Of a stretch of 64,000 nt of DNA, positions 26,538 to 34,533 are shown one piece after another. The stretch's first letter is position 1, and each line of letters begins with the position of its first letter. This stretch comes from Bacteroidota bacterium. Lineage in GTDB: Bacteria > Bacteroidota > Bacteroidia > B-17B0 > Aurantibacillaceae. Where the stretch lies: positions 1 through 64,000 of the forward strand of contig JAFDYI010000028.1 in assembly GCA_018267475.1 (NCBI GenBank), written 5' to 3'. The notes under the pieces were generated by a model. The model was not told the DNA's origin, did no database searches, and worked only from the letters and a program-made list of their open reading frames with translations. The position numbers and the translations under genes are program-made.

Positions 26538-27095
26538 TTAGTTGCTGTTTAAAGTTACTTTTATATTTAGGCTAAAAAAAGAAACTTTGTCATTTATAGG
26601 TTGAAACGAATAGCCTAGTTTTTGCCCTGTTTTTCGGGCTATATCTACCATGCCTAAGCCGCCACCGCCTTTTAAAGACATTTCTCCGTTATTTAATATC
26701 TGTTTGTAATACTCTTTTAAGCCTTCTTTATCTAAGGCGTTTACTTCGTCCAAACGTTGTTTCAACCCGGATATGTTTTCGTTTAATATATAGTTACCGG
26801 TAATCACATTGTAGGCATTGCTTAATCTGCCTATCATAAAAATAGCGGAGCGTGAGGGCTCGCCTTCGGCGGCAGGGGGGGCATCATCCATGTGGTGGTA
26901 CAGGTTTTGCAGGCACTCTACCAACACATTATATACTTTCTTTTTTGTTTTGTTGTCTTCTTGCAAATTATCCATTTTGCTTTCCATTATTTGCAAAACA
27001 GAGGTAAGCAAATCCGATGTAATATCGCCTTTAAAAGAGAGCAGTATGTTATTACGCTCCATTTTATCATAAAAATCAAACAAATCTAAGCTCAT
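26538..27095 (-). CDS. SiaB family protein kinase
   Basis: A 185-residue cytoplasmic GHKL-like protein kinase of the SiaB family (DUF6272). An N-box-like LVECLQNLYHH is at about 58-68 and a G-box-like GGGLGMVDIARKTG near 142-155. Family knowledge: SiaB phosphorylates SiaC. The adjacent siaC gene carries the expected Thr68, so the pair is very likely functional. Its promoter region is special: a 10-bp inverted repeat brackets a TATTTTTG element just upstream. A short direct repeat TTGCTGTTT occurs at the 3' end. Confidence 0.88.
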   Translation of the reverse strand: MSLDLFDFYDKMERNNILLSFKGDITSDLLTSVLQIMESKMDNLQEDNKTKKKVYNVLVECLQNLYHHMDDAPPAAEGEPSRSAIFMIGRLSNAYNVITGNYILNENISGLKQRLDEVNALDKEGLKEYYKQILNNGEMSLKGGGGLGMVDIARKTGQKLGYSFQPINDKVSFFSLNIKVTLNSN

Positions 27096-27099
27096 ACAC

Positions 27100-27145
27100 G
27101 TTGTAAAGTCCGAACAAAAATAATAATAAGTTTAAACTTTACAAC
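27100..27145 (-). promoter_or_regulatory. siaB promoter bracketed by a 10-bp inverted repeat and a 12-bp palindrome
   Basis: On the minus strand GTTGTAAAGT (27145-27136) and ACTTTACAAC (27109-27100) are perfect inverted repeats separated by 26 bases. Between them lies the -7 element TATTTTTG (27122-27115). A 12-bp palindrome AAGTTTAAACTT (27139-27128) overlaps the left arm. A GTTG at the -33 position with 19-base spacing falls inside that arm. The arrangement suggests an operator or loop. Confidence 0.5.
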
Positions 27146-27187
27146 ATTTTTTTGTTTTTATTTTCTTGCCTCCTAAATACATTTATT

Positions 27188-28093
27188 CTAAGGCGATGTT
27201 ATTTTAGAATAGATCGTTGTGTTGGCGGGGTCTATGGTGCCCAATAATTGTATCAATTTATTTTTTTCGTCGGTATTGGTAGAACCTTGAAAAATACTTA
27301 CAATTTCTTGGTTCTTGGCTTCAAAAAAAGACTGCACGTTATAGGAGCCGGGGCGGTTGTTGTGCACTTCTAAAATTTTATTTAGGGCTTCAAAAACTTT
27401 AGCTCTGCCTTTATCCACATCGTCGTACATTTGGTCTAAGCCTTGGCGGTGGTACATATACACGCATTGCCTAAGGGGTTCAAACATAGGGCTTACGATA
27501 TTGTCCACAAACACAAAGCGGTTTTTAAAGTTGTTATCAGAGGCGTGCCACCCCGATTCAGCGGCTGACTGTGCGTTGTTTACTACTGTTTGCGCATTGC
27601 GCCACAGCTCGGTACCTCCTAAGGGGGCAAAGCTGTCGTAATCCATAGCTAAAGCTACATAAGCATAATAGGCTAGCACCGAGGTAAGGTTGTTGTCAAA
27701 TCCTTGTAAATTAAAAATCATGGGCTGCCCCATGGAGTAGGGAAACTGAAAGGCCTTATCTTGCATATCTAAAATAGTAGTTCTGATGCCGGCTTTAAAA
27801 ATAGGGCGGCTTACCACCAATTGTATCGTACCTTGATATACGCCGCCGCCCAAATCGGTAGAAACGGTAATGTTGATATCACAATCTATTTTTTCTTGGT
27901 TTTCATATTTGTCTTTAGTAAAGCGGTATCCGTTCATAAAATCGTTTACCTGCTGCTGCATGGTGGTAAAAATAAGTTTGTTATCGGCGCCTGATAGCTG
28001 GGTTGCATTTACAAGCACCTGACAATTAAACTCTTGAGAAAAAGCCGCCATAGAGAACAGCATAAAAGCAAGGAAAACTCCTTTTTTCTTCAT
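27188..28093 (-). CDS. porD: PorD-like T9SS-associated protein (DUF4835)
   Basis: A 301-residue periplasmic or envelope protein of the DUF4835/PorD family, linked to type IX secretion in Porphyromonas and gliding Bacteroidota; its exact task is unclear. A signal peptide MKKKGVFLAFMLFSMAAFSQ precedes EFNCQVLVNATQL, the family's usual mature start. The strongest family blocks are YFxxYA-like LAYYAYVALAMDYDSFAPLGG and GWHASDNNFKNRF. The ATG at 28093 gives the best signal peptide. An alternative ATG at 28105 overlaps the coaBC stop as ATGA, so translation is coupled either way. The order bamD-rpoZ-coaBC-porD is conserved in the phylum. Confidence 0.88.
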   Translation of the reverse strand: MKKKGVFLAFMLFSMAAFSQEFNCQVLVNATQLSGADNKLIFTTMQQQVNDFMNGYRFTKDKYENQEKIDCDINITVSTDLGGGVYQGTIQLVVSRPIFKAGIRTTILDMQDKAFQFPYSMGQPMIFNLQGFDNNLTSVLAYYAYVALAMDYDSFAPLGGTELWRNAQTVVNNAQSAAESGWHASDNNFKNRFVFVDNIVSPMFEPLRQCVYMYHRQGLDQMYDDVDKGRAKVFEALNKILEVHNNRPGSYNVQSFFEAKNQEIVSIFQGSTNTDEKNKLIQLLGTIDPANTTIYSKITSP

Positions 28094-28101
28094 GTATAAA
28101 A

Positions 28102-29298
28102 TCATTTTTGTTTTAAATAATTAAAGGTAAAAGTAACAATATCTTTAGCGGCATCGTCTTTACTTTTTAGGTCAAAGGCTTGGGTATGCTCTTTTTTATC
28201 TATAATGGTAATTTTGTTGGTATTGGTGGCAAAACCCGCACCTGCATCTTGCAAGGAGTTGGCTACTATAAAATCTAAATTTTTAGATCTTATTTTTTCT
28301 TTCGCGTATTCCAATACGTTTTGGGTTTCTAAAGCAAAGCCTATTAGGCACTGCTTCTTTTTTTGTTTACCCAATTCTAAAAGAATATCGGTTGTTTTGG
28401 TTAGCCGTAAGTTTAGCTCGCTTTCTTTCTTTTTTATTTTTTGTGTTTGGTATTCAGCTGCTTTGTAATCGGCCACGGCAGCGGCCATAATGGCTATGTC
28501 GCAGGTTTTAAAAAGCTCGGTGCAATGTTCGTACATCTCGTTTGCGCTTTCTACTCTAATGCATCTTACGTTAGCATGGGGTGCTAAATGGCTGGGGCCT
28601 AATACAAGGGTAACTTCGGCGCCTTGCAGGGCAAACTGATTGGCTAAGGCTATGCCCATTTTTCCGGTAGAGCGATTTCCTATAAAGCGTACCGGGTCTA
28701 TCTCTTCAAAGGTGGGACCGGCGGTTATCAGCACTTTTTTTCCTTTAAAAGCGCCGGTATTTTCAAATCTTTTTTCTATAAAAGCAACAATAGTTTCGGG
28801 CTCTGCCATACGCCCTTCTCCTTGTAATCCACTGGCCAACTCGCCTGTTTCGGCAGGTATAAGCAGGTTGCCATAGCTTTGTACTTTTTGTAAATTATGC
28901 TGTGTGGTAGGGTGTTGGTACATATCAACATCCATGGCGGGGGCTATATACACTTTGCAGCGTGCCGAAAGGTAGGTGGCCAACAACAGGTTATCGCACA
29001 GGCCAAAGGCCATTTTGGATAAGGTATTGGCGGTGCAGGGGGCTATCACAAAAGCATCGGCCCACAGGCCTAAATGCACGTGATTGTTCCACTCGTTTTC
29101 CGTAGAAAAAAAAGCGCTTTCTACTTTGTTTTTGGAGAGTACTGAAAGCGTTTGCGGGGTAATAAATTGCTGGGCATCGGGCGTCATAAGCACACGTACC
29201 TCGGCTCCTTTTTTTACTAAAAGTCTAACCAAGGTAGCGGCTTTGTAAGCAGCTATGCCGGCGGTAACGCCTACTAGTATTTTTTTTCCTTGCAGCAT
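28102..29298 (-). CDS. coaBC: Bifunctional phosphopantothenoylcysteine decarboxylase/synthetase
   Basis: CoaBC joins cysteine to 4'-phosphopantothenate (CoaB) and decarboxylates the product (CoaC) in coenzyme A synthesis. The N-terminal flavoprotein half begins MLQGKKILVGVTAGIAAYKA, with His in NNHVHLGLW, substrate contacts in PAMDVDMYQHP and FMN contact in PCTANTLSKMA. The C-terminal CoaB half begins VLITAGPTFEEIDPVRFIGN. From the ATG at 29298 it has 398 residues, a usual length; the upstream in-frame TTG at 29307 lies in a T-tract and is less likely. It supports panD in the same pathway. The 3' end overlaps porD at ATGA. Confidence 0.97.
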   Translation of the reverse strand: MLQGKKILVGVTAGIAAYKAATLVRLLVKKGAEVRVLMTPDAQQFITPQTLSVLSKNKVESAFFSTENEWNNHVHLGLWADAFVIAPCTANTLSKMAFGLCDNLLLATYLSARCKVYIAPAMDVDMYQHPTTQHNLQKVQSYGNLLIPAETGELASGLQGEGRMAEPETIVAFIEKRFENTGAFKGKKVLITAGPTFEEIDPVRFIGNRSTGKMGIALANQFALQGAEVTLVLGPSHLAPHANVRCIRVESANEMYEHCTELFKTCDIAIMAAAVADYKAAEYQTQKIKKKESELNLRLTKTTDILLELGKQKKKQCLIGFALETQNVLEYAKEKIRSKNLDFIVANSLQDAGAGFATNTNKITIIDKKEHTQAFDLKSKDDAAKDIVTFTFNYLKQK

Positions 29299-29307
29299 AA
29301 AAAACAA

Positions 29308-29335
29308 AGGGCAGCCTGCTGATGCTTACTGCCCT
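29308..29335 (-). other. Terminator-like stem-loop between rpoZ and coaBC
   Basis: AGGGCAG and CTGCCCT form a 7-bp stem with a 14-base loop. On the minus strand a T-rich run leads directly into the coaBC ATG. It may attenuate readthrough or tune coaBC translation. Confidence 0.45.
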
Positions 29336-29361
29336 GTAAAAACGTATTACGTAACTAATTA

Positions 29362-29688
29362 TTATGCTTTTTCGTCGCTGGTATTGCGATAATAAATTTT
29401 ATCGTCTAAAAATTCGCTTACGGCAATAAGAGTGGGTTTGGGTAGTTTTTCATAAAATTTAGATACTTCTATTTGCTCGCGGTTTTCAAAAATTTCTTCC
29501 AAATTATCCGAATGAGATTTAAAATCATCTAATTTTTCGTGTAATTCTTCTTTCATCTGCAAAGCAACCTGATTGGCACGGCGACTAATAATAGTTACAG
29601 CTTCGTAGATGTTGCCTGTTTTTTCGTCAAACTGACGAATGTCGCGCGTTACGGTGCTAGGCTCTGCTTTTACGGTTTTAAAATCCAT
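29362..29688 (-). CDS. rpoZ: RNA polymerase omega-like subunit (RpoZ, Bacteroidota type)
   Basis: A 108-residue protein at the position where Bacteroidota encode their RNA polymerase omega subunit, between bamD and coaBC. The core matches omega's helix: ETGNIYEAVTIISRRANQVAL, in which residues NIYEAVTIISRRANQ are the usual omega signature. The rest is acidic and helical. Omega stabilises the beta' subunit. It starts 2 bases after the bamD stop. Recognition is by motif and conserved neighbours. Confidence 0.85.
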   Translation of the reverse strand: MDFKTVKAEPSTVTRDIRQFDEKTGNIYEAVTIISRRANQVALQMKEELHEKLDDFKSHSDNLEEIFENREQIEVSKFYEKLPKPTLIAVSEFLDDKIYYRNTSDEKA

Positions 29689-29690
29689 GT

Positions 29691-30506
29691 TTATTTTAGT
29701 TTAGGTTTTTCGTTTAATATCCGGTTACACTCTTTATAAATGCTTTCCGCTTCGTTTATAAATTTGCTTTTAGGGTACAAATCTACAAATTTTAAATAAT
29801 TTACCATAGATTTTTCTAATCTTTCTACTTTTTTGGCTTCTATGCTGTTTTTTCCCAACAAATAATACGATTTTACGATTAAAAACTGCATTTCATCGCT
29901 TTTGGGCGATTCGCCATAATCTTTCAAAAAATTTTCGCAGGCGGGTATGGCCGCTTTCCAGTCTTCTCTAAAAAAGTAGGCTTTGGTAATTTCGTACTCT
30001 TTTCGCTCTAGCTTGGCTCTTAATTTATCCACCAATATGTTGCAGGTGTCAATGCGGCTGCTTTGCGGGTATTCATTAACAAAATTCTGCATTTCTTGTA
30101 TGGCATTTTTGGTGTCGCTTTGGTCTAACGAGTATTTTGGGGAGCTCAAATAGTAGCAATAAGCATTCATAAAAGCACACTCTTCGGCATGGGCGCTAGC
30201 CGGAAAGGTGCGTACAAAGGTTCTAAAATGAAAACCAGCCAAGGCATAATCAGTGAGGTAATAATGGCAATAGGCGTAATAGTAATACACCAATTCGGAG
30301 CGCTCGGTTCCTTTAAAAACCGGAATTAGTTCCTCAAACAAGGCCTCGGCCGAGGTATAGTTTGTTTTTTCATAGTATTCTACGGCTTTTGTATATTTAA
30401 GCTCGTAATCCGAGCTTTTTGAAATTTTATTGAAACTCTCTTTACACGAAGCAAAAAAAACAGCTACCAACAGAGAAAAAATAAAATTTGAAAAATACCG
30501 ATTCAT
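29691..30506 (-). CDS. bamD: Outer membrane protein assembly factor BamD
   Basis: A lipoprotein of the BAM complex that inserts beta barrels into the outer membrane; the porin, FadL-like and T9SS barrel proteins depend on it. The 271 residues begin with a lipoprotein signal (LLVAVFFASC, Cys21), then TPR-like helix pairs, with YEKTNYTSAEALFEELIPVF and YYYAYCHYYLTDYALAGFHF typical of BamD repeats. The SRIDTCNILVDKLRAKLERK segment matches the family's third unit. A TACCTTTG promoter element lies 12 bases upstream and is back to back with the divergent gene's promoter. Confidence 0.93.
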   Translation of the reverse strand: MNRYFSNFIFSLLVAVFFASCKESFNKISKSSDYELKYTKAVEYYEKTNYTSAEALFEELIPVFKGTERSELVYYYYAYCHYYLTDYALAGFHFRTFVRTFPASAHAEECAFMNAYCYYLSSPKYSLDQSDTKNAIQEMQNFVNEYPQSSRIDTCNILVDKLRAKLERKEYEITKAYFFREDWKAAIPACENFLKDYGESPKSDEMQFLIVKSYYLLGKNSIEAKKVERLEKSMVNYLKFVDLYPKSKFINEAESIYKECNRILNEKPKLK

Positions 30507-30518
30507 AAATTAAGTTTG
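30487..30518 (+). promoter_or_regulatory. Promoter of the small unknown gene and rdgB (TTTG / TAAGTTTG)
   Basis: A -33 TTTG (30487-30490) and a -7 TAAGTTTG (30511-30518) are separated by 20 bases, the Bacteroidota spacing. The ATG follows 13 bases later. Confidence 0.65.
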
Positions 30519-30526
30519 CAAAGGTA
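30519..30526 (-). promoter_or_regulatory. -7 promoter element of bamD (TACCTTTG)
   Basis: A perfect TAnnTTTG on the minus strand immediately abutting the plus-strand -7 element, 12 bases before the bamD ATG. The two transcripts must start across each other. Confidence 0.6.
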
Positions 30527-30531
30527 TTAAA

Positions 30532-30993
30532 ATGGAAGAAATAACCATACACTTGCTAAAAGGCTTTTGCCATTTATTTTTTGGCGATAGCCCGCTACGC
30601 GCCGAAACCTTGTTTGGTAAACCCGATGAAATAGAAGAGCTGACCGACGAGTTGTTAGGAGAAAAAAGTACGGTATATCATTATTTCTCTAATGGGTTTT
30701 CGTTGTTTTTTTCGCATCATACACAAAAAGCGCTCAACTGTGTAGAGGTAGATAATAAAGAAGCCCTCTTACTGGGGCAAAAAATTTTTTCTTTTTCAGA
30801 AGATCAGATAAAAGTATTTTTTAAACAACAATCCTTTCCTTTAAGCGAAACCGAGCAGCACCCATGGGGTGAAAAACGCCTAAGCTTTGATGAGGCCTTT
30901 GCCGATTTATACTTTGAAAAAGGGAAACTGGTATCCATCAATTTTTGCGCCCCCCACTACCACAACGCCATAAACCCTTTGAACTTAAATTAA
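30532..30993 (+). CDS. Hypothetical protein upstream of rdgB
   Basis: I do not recognise this 153-residue protein. It has no signal peptide or membrane segment and a balanced alpha/beta composition. The stretch ETLFGKPDEIEELTDELLGE, followed by a tyrosine/phenylalanine-rich strand set (YHYFSNGFSLFFSHH), resembles small proteins of the 'FGxPxE...W.Y...G' kind seen in immunity or housekeeping proteins of unknown role, but the likeness is weak. It starts 13 bases after a good promoter element, and the rdgB ATG follows its stop after 1 base, so the two are coupled. The context suggests a nucleotide-housekeeping accessory, which is only inference. Confidence 0.75.
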   Translation: MEEITIHLLKGFCHLFFGDSPLRAETLFGKPDEIEELTDELLGEKSTVYHYFSNGFSLFFSHHTQKALNCVEVDNKEALLLGQKIFSFSEDQIKVFFKQQSFPLSETEQHPWGEKRLSFDEAFADLYFEKGKLVSINFCAPHYHNAINPLNLN

Positions 30994-30994
30994 A

Positions 30995-31588
30995 ATGGAT
31001 CTGCTTTTTGCCACCCACAACGCACATAAAGTACAGGAGATAAAAATGCTGTTGCCCAAAAACGTAAACCTTGTTTCTTTACACGATTTGCAATATACTC
31101 AAGATATTGCCGAAACAGCTCATACCTTAAAAGAAAACGCACTGTTAAAAGCACAGCATGTTCATAAAAAATTTAATCTTAATTGCCTTGCCGATGATAG
31201 CGGCTTGGAAGTAGAGGCTCTAAACGGTGCGCCCGGCGTACATTCTGCCCGATACGCTGGCTTGCAAAAAAATGATGCTGATAATAATGCCAAACTGCTG
31301 CGCGAGTTACAAGATAAAAACAACAGAAACGCTTGTTTTAAAACCGTATTGGCTCTTATATTTGAAAGCAAAGAATATCTTTTTGAAGGAACCATACAAG
31401 GAACCATACTCCATGAAAAAAGAGGAGAACAAGGCTTTGGCTACGACCCTCTTTTTATGCCCCTAGGGCACGATAAAACATTTGCCGAAATGAGTGCTTT
31501 TGAAAAAAACAGCATCAGTCATAGAGCCTTGGCCGTTAAAAAATTAGTCCTTTTTTTTACAGATAAACTGAGTGCAGGGCGAATTTAA
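30995..31588 (+). CDS. rdgB: Non-canonical purine NTP pyrophosphatase (RdgB/HAM1)
   Basis: Hydrolyses dITP, dXTP and ITP to the monophosphates, keeping deaminated purines out of DNA and RNA. The 197 residues start with LLFATHNAHKVQEIKMLLP. Catalytic and metal residues lie in LADDSGLEVEALNGAPGVHS (Asp pair near 68-69) and the base-recognition end in FGYDPLFMP and SAFEKNSISHRALA. All motifs are intact. It is coupled to the unknown upstream gene with a 1-base gap. Confidence 0.97.
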   Translation: MDLLFATHNAHKVQEIKMLLPKNVNLVSLHDLQYTQDIAETAHTLKENALLKAQHVHKKFNLNCLADDSGLEVEALNGAPGVHSARYAGLQKNDADNNAKLLRELQDKNNRNACFKTVLALIFESKEYLFEGTIQGTILHEKRGEQGFGYDPLFMPLGHDKTFAEMSAFEKNSISHRALAVKKLVLFFTDKLSAGRI

Positions 31589-31681
31589 TGAGTTAAAAAA
31601 ATCATTTTTCAAACACATAATTTATTACAAATCATATTATTGGCTTATTTTTTATAAAGTTGTACTTTAAATAAAGCAGGG

Positions 31682-33466
31682 TTACGCTTTCAGTGCGTTA
31701 TCGTCTGAGTAAATTTGATTGTAAGCGGTTTTGTTGGCAGCTAAAATTATTTTTCTTTTTAAAGACAGTTTGGGTGTCATCTCGCCTTTTTCTACGCTCC
31801 ATTCGTGCGGTAACAATTCTATCTTTTTAATTTTTTCGTATTGCGCCAAGCTTTGATTGGTATTGTCTATCTCTTTTTCAATGCGTTCTCTCACTTGGCT
31901 ATTGCTTACAATATCTTCGTTATTTTGATAGGATATGTTGTGTTTGGCGCACCACTCTTTTACAAAAGGAAAGGCAGGCACCACAAAGGCCGCCGGAAAT
32001 TTTTCGTTTTCGCCAATAACCATGGCTTGCTCTATAAAACGACTTTCTTTTAATTTATTTTCTATGTACTGAGGGGTAATGTATTTTCCTCCCGATGTTT
32101 TAAAAATTTCTTTTTTACGGTCGGTTATTTTTAAAAATTTTTGGTCTTCTATAATACCAATATCCCCGGTATGAAACCAACCTTCGCTGTCAATAGCTTC
32201 TTTGGTAAGAGCGGGTTGCTTGTAATAGCCTAGCATTACGTTAGGTCCTTTTACGCAAATTTCTCCATCTTCCGCTATTTTTACTTGCACGTTTTTTATA
32301 ACGGGGCCTACGGTTCCTATTTTTGTGTCGTACTCGTTGTATGTATTTACAGCAATAACGGGCGATGTTTCTGTAAGTCCGTATCCTTCCAATACTTTAA
32401 TTTGTGCTGCGTGAAAAACGCGTGCCAATCGGGGTTGTAGGGCAGATCCTCCTGAAGCAATGGCTACTACATTGCCTCCTAAAGCCTCGCGCCATTTATT
32501 AAAGATAAGTTTATTGGCTATGCTTAATTGAAACTCGTACCACCAGCCGTTGGCTCGGTGTTGTTCATAACGCAAACCTAAATTAAGCGCCCAAAAAAAC
32601 AAAGCTTTTTTTATACCCGTAAGGGCAGAGCCGGTGGCCACAATTTTTTCATATACTTTTTCCAGCAAGCGAGGTACGGTAACAAATATCTGAGGTTTTA
32701 CCTCTTTCAGGTTGGCCGCAATGGTATCTATACTTTCGGCGTAATAAATAGACATACCCTGGCTTACGTATAAGTAAGAAAGCATGCGCTCATACACGTG
32801 GTTAAGAGGTAAAAAGCTTAAAGCCCTCCACTCTTTTTTAAACGGGCACAGGGCAAAAGTACCCATGCAATTAGAAATAAAATTTTTATGCGAAAGCATA
32901 ACCCCTTTAGGGTTTCCGGTGGTGCCCGATGTATATATAATGGTGGCTAAATCATCGGGTTTTATGGCTGCTTTTTTCTCTTCTAACCATTTTTCTTGTG
33001 GATTTTTTTTACCTATCGCTACTAAATCATTAAGAGAGCGTACCCCTTCCAGTGTAGAGAACGTAAAAATTTCTTTTACAGACGAGCCTTGACAGGCTGT
33101 TTTTAATTTTTGATACAACTCCTCGCTTGAAACAAAAAAATACTGTATCTCTGCATCGCTTACAATGTAGTGCAAATCGTGCTCGCTAATGGTAGGATAT
33201 AAAGGCGTGTTGATGGCGCCCGTTTGCAAGCAGGCATAATCTACAAAAATCCACTCGGGGCGGTTGTTTGATATAAGCCCTATTTTATCGCCCGGCTTAA
33301 TGCCTAAATCAAGAAAAGCATAGCTTAAATAATTTACTGTATCTATAAATTCTTGTGTGCCGTATTTTCTCCACACGCCCTTTTCTTTAGCAGCTAAAGC
33401 ATCTTCTTTTAGCGGCATGGTTTTTAAATGGCTTAGTAAGTCAAATAATCTGAAATTTTCGTTCAT
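31682..33466 (-). CDS. Long-chain fatty acid--CoA ligase (AMP-forming)
   Basis: An adenylate-forming enzyme that activates fatty acids as acyl-CoA for breakdown or lipid synthesis. The core motifs are TIIYTSGTTGNPKGV (ATP site, about 190-204) and GYGLTETSPV, followed by the GWFHTGD hinge region and TDRKKEIFKTSGGKYI with the C-terminal lysine. The ATG at 33466 gives 594 residues and starts at MNENFRLFDLL, a usual FadD15-like opening. The frame stays open to 33517 but that adds a low-quality extension. The gene faces the nitronate monooxygenase across a 60-base divergent gap. The chain length used is not determinable. Confidence 0.93.
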   Translation of the reverse strand: MNENFRLFDLLSHLKTMPLKEDALAAKEKGVWRKYGTQEFIDTVNYLSYAFLDLGIKPGDKIGLISNNRPEWIFVDYACLQTGAINTPLYPTISEHDLHYIVSDAEIQYFFVSSEELYQKLKTACQGSSVKEIFTFSTLEGVRSLNDLVAIGKKNPQEKWLEEKKAAIKPDDLATIIYTSGTTGNPKGVMLSHKNFISNCMGTFALCPFKKEWRALSFLPLNHVYERMLSYLYVSQGMSIYYAESIDTIAANLKEVKPQIFVTVPRLLEKVYEKIVATGSALTGIKKALFFWALNLGLRYEQHRANGWWYEFQLSIANKLIFNKWREALGGNVVAIASGGSALQPRLARVFHAAQIKVLEGYGLTETSPVIAVNTYNEYDTKIGTVGPVIKNVQVKIAEDGEICVKGPNVMLGYYKQPALTKEAIDSEGWFHTGDIGIIEDQKFLKITDRKKEIFKTSGGKYITPQYIENKLKESRFIEQAMVIGENEKFPAAFVVPAFPFVKEWCAKHNISYQNNEDIVSNSQVRERIEKEIDNTNQSLAQYEKIKKIELLPHEWSVEKGEMTPKLSLKRKIILAANKTAYNQIYSDDNALKA

Positions 33467-33498
33467 AGTTTTGTTATTATGCTTGCATAAAAATACTA

Positions 33499-33506
33499 TA
33501 TATTTG
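33499..33506 (+). promoter_or_regulatory. -7 promoter element of the nitronate monooxygenase cassette (TATATTTG)
   Basis: A perfect TAnnTTTG 20 bases before the ATG at 33527, driving the three-gene plus-strand cassette. Confidence 0.5.
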
Positions 33507-33526
33507 TCATAATTCAAAAGAAAAAA

Positions 33527-34522
33527 ATGTTGGATAAAAAAACCACTGATTTATTGCATATACAATGGCCCATTATTATGGCGCCTATGTTTTTAGTAAC
33601 GAACGAGGCTATGCTGCAAGCCGCTATGCAAGCGGGTATTATGGGGGTATTGCCCTCGCTTAACTACAGAAAAGAAGGCGAATTGGAATCTTTATTAAAA
33701 AAATTAACAGAATATAAAACAAAAACCACCGGAAATTTTGGTGTCAATTTAATTGTACAACAATCAAACCCGCTGTACCACAAACATTTGAAAACGTGTA
33801 TAGAGCAACGGGTACCCTTCTTTATTACTTCTTTAGGAAGCCCAAAAGAGGTGATACAAGAGGCGCACTCTTACGGTGCTCAGGTTTTTTGTGATGTTAC
33901 CAACATGGCTCATGCAAAAAAATGCTACGAACTAAACTGCGATGGCTTTATTGCCGTGGGACAGGGCGCCGGAGGGCACGCAGGGCCTAACCCTTTGCAG
34001 GTGCTTATTCCTTCTTTAAAAACTCATTTTCCGGATAAGCCTATTATAGCTGCCGGAGGCATTGTTAGCGGCGCGGGCTTGCTAAGCGTGCAAGCGTTAG
34101 GAGCATCGGGCGTATCTATTGGCACCCGTTTTATAGCCAGTACCGAGTGCGAAGTAAATAAAGACTACAAAAATGCGATTGTTCAATTTGGCATGGATAA
34201 TATCGTGATGACCGAAAAACTATCGGGCACGCCTTGCACTATTATTGATACCCCAGCGGCTAAAAAAATGGGTTATACGCAAAACTGGATAGAACGTTTG
34301 TTGAGTAAAAATGCAAAAACCAAAAAGTATTTCAAAATGTTGGTACAAGTGCGAGGCATGAAAAAACTAGAGCAATCGTTGCTGCCCAACAACTACCTCA
34401 CCCTTTGGTGCGCCGGAAAATCGGTAGAATTGATACACGAAATAAAACCTATAACAACTATCGTATCCGACATAGAAAAAGAATATAAAGAAGCCCTTTA
34501 CTTATTGTGTAAGCAAGAATAA
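33527..34522 (+). CDS. Nitronate monooxygenase family protein
   Basis: A 331-residue FMN-dependent TIM barrel of the nitronate monooxygenase (2-nitropropane dioxygenase) family. The opening PIIMAPMFLVTNEAMLQAA and the phosphate loop PIIAAGGIVSG are typical. GQGAGGHAGPNPL holds the conserved His of the family. It oxidises alkyl nitronates such as propionate-3-nitronate, a plant and fungal toxin; some relatives are enoyl-ACP reductases (FabK), but the GGHAG pattern favours the monooxygenase. It leads a tight cassette of three genes with 11-base gaps. Confidence 0.9.
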   Translation: MLDKKTTDLLHIQWPIIMAPMFLVTNEAMLQAAMQAGIMGVLPSLNYRKEGELESLLKKLTEYKTKTTGNFGVNLIVQQSNPLYHKHLKTCIEQRVPFFITSLGSPKEVIQEAHSYGAQVFCDVTNMAHAKKCYELNCDGFIAVGQGAGGHAGPNPLQVLIPSLKTHFPDKPIIAAGGIVSGAGLLSVQALGASGVSIGTRFIASTECEVNKDYKNAIVQFGMDNIVMTEKLSGTPCTIIDTPAAKKMGYTQNWIERLLSKNAKTKKYFKMLVQVRGMKKLEQSLLPNNYLTLWCAGKSVELIHEIKPITTIVSDIEKEYKEALYLLCKQE

Positions 34523-34533
34523 AATACGCGAAA

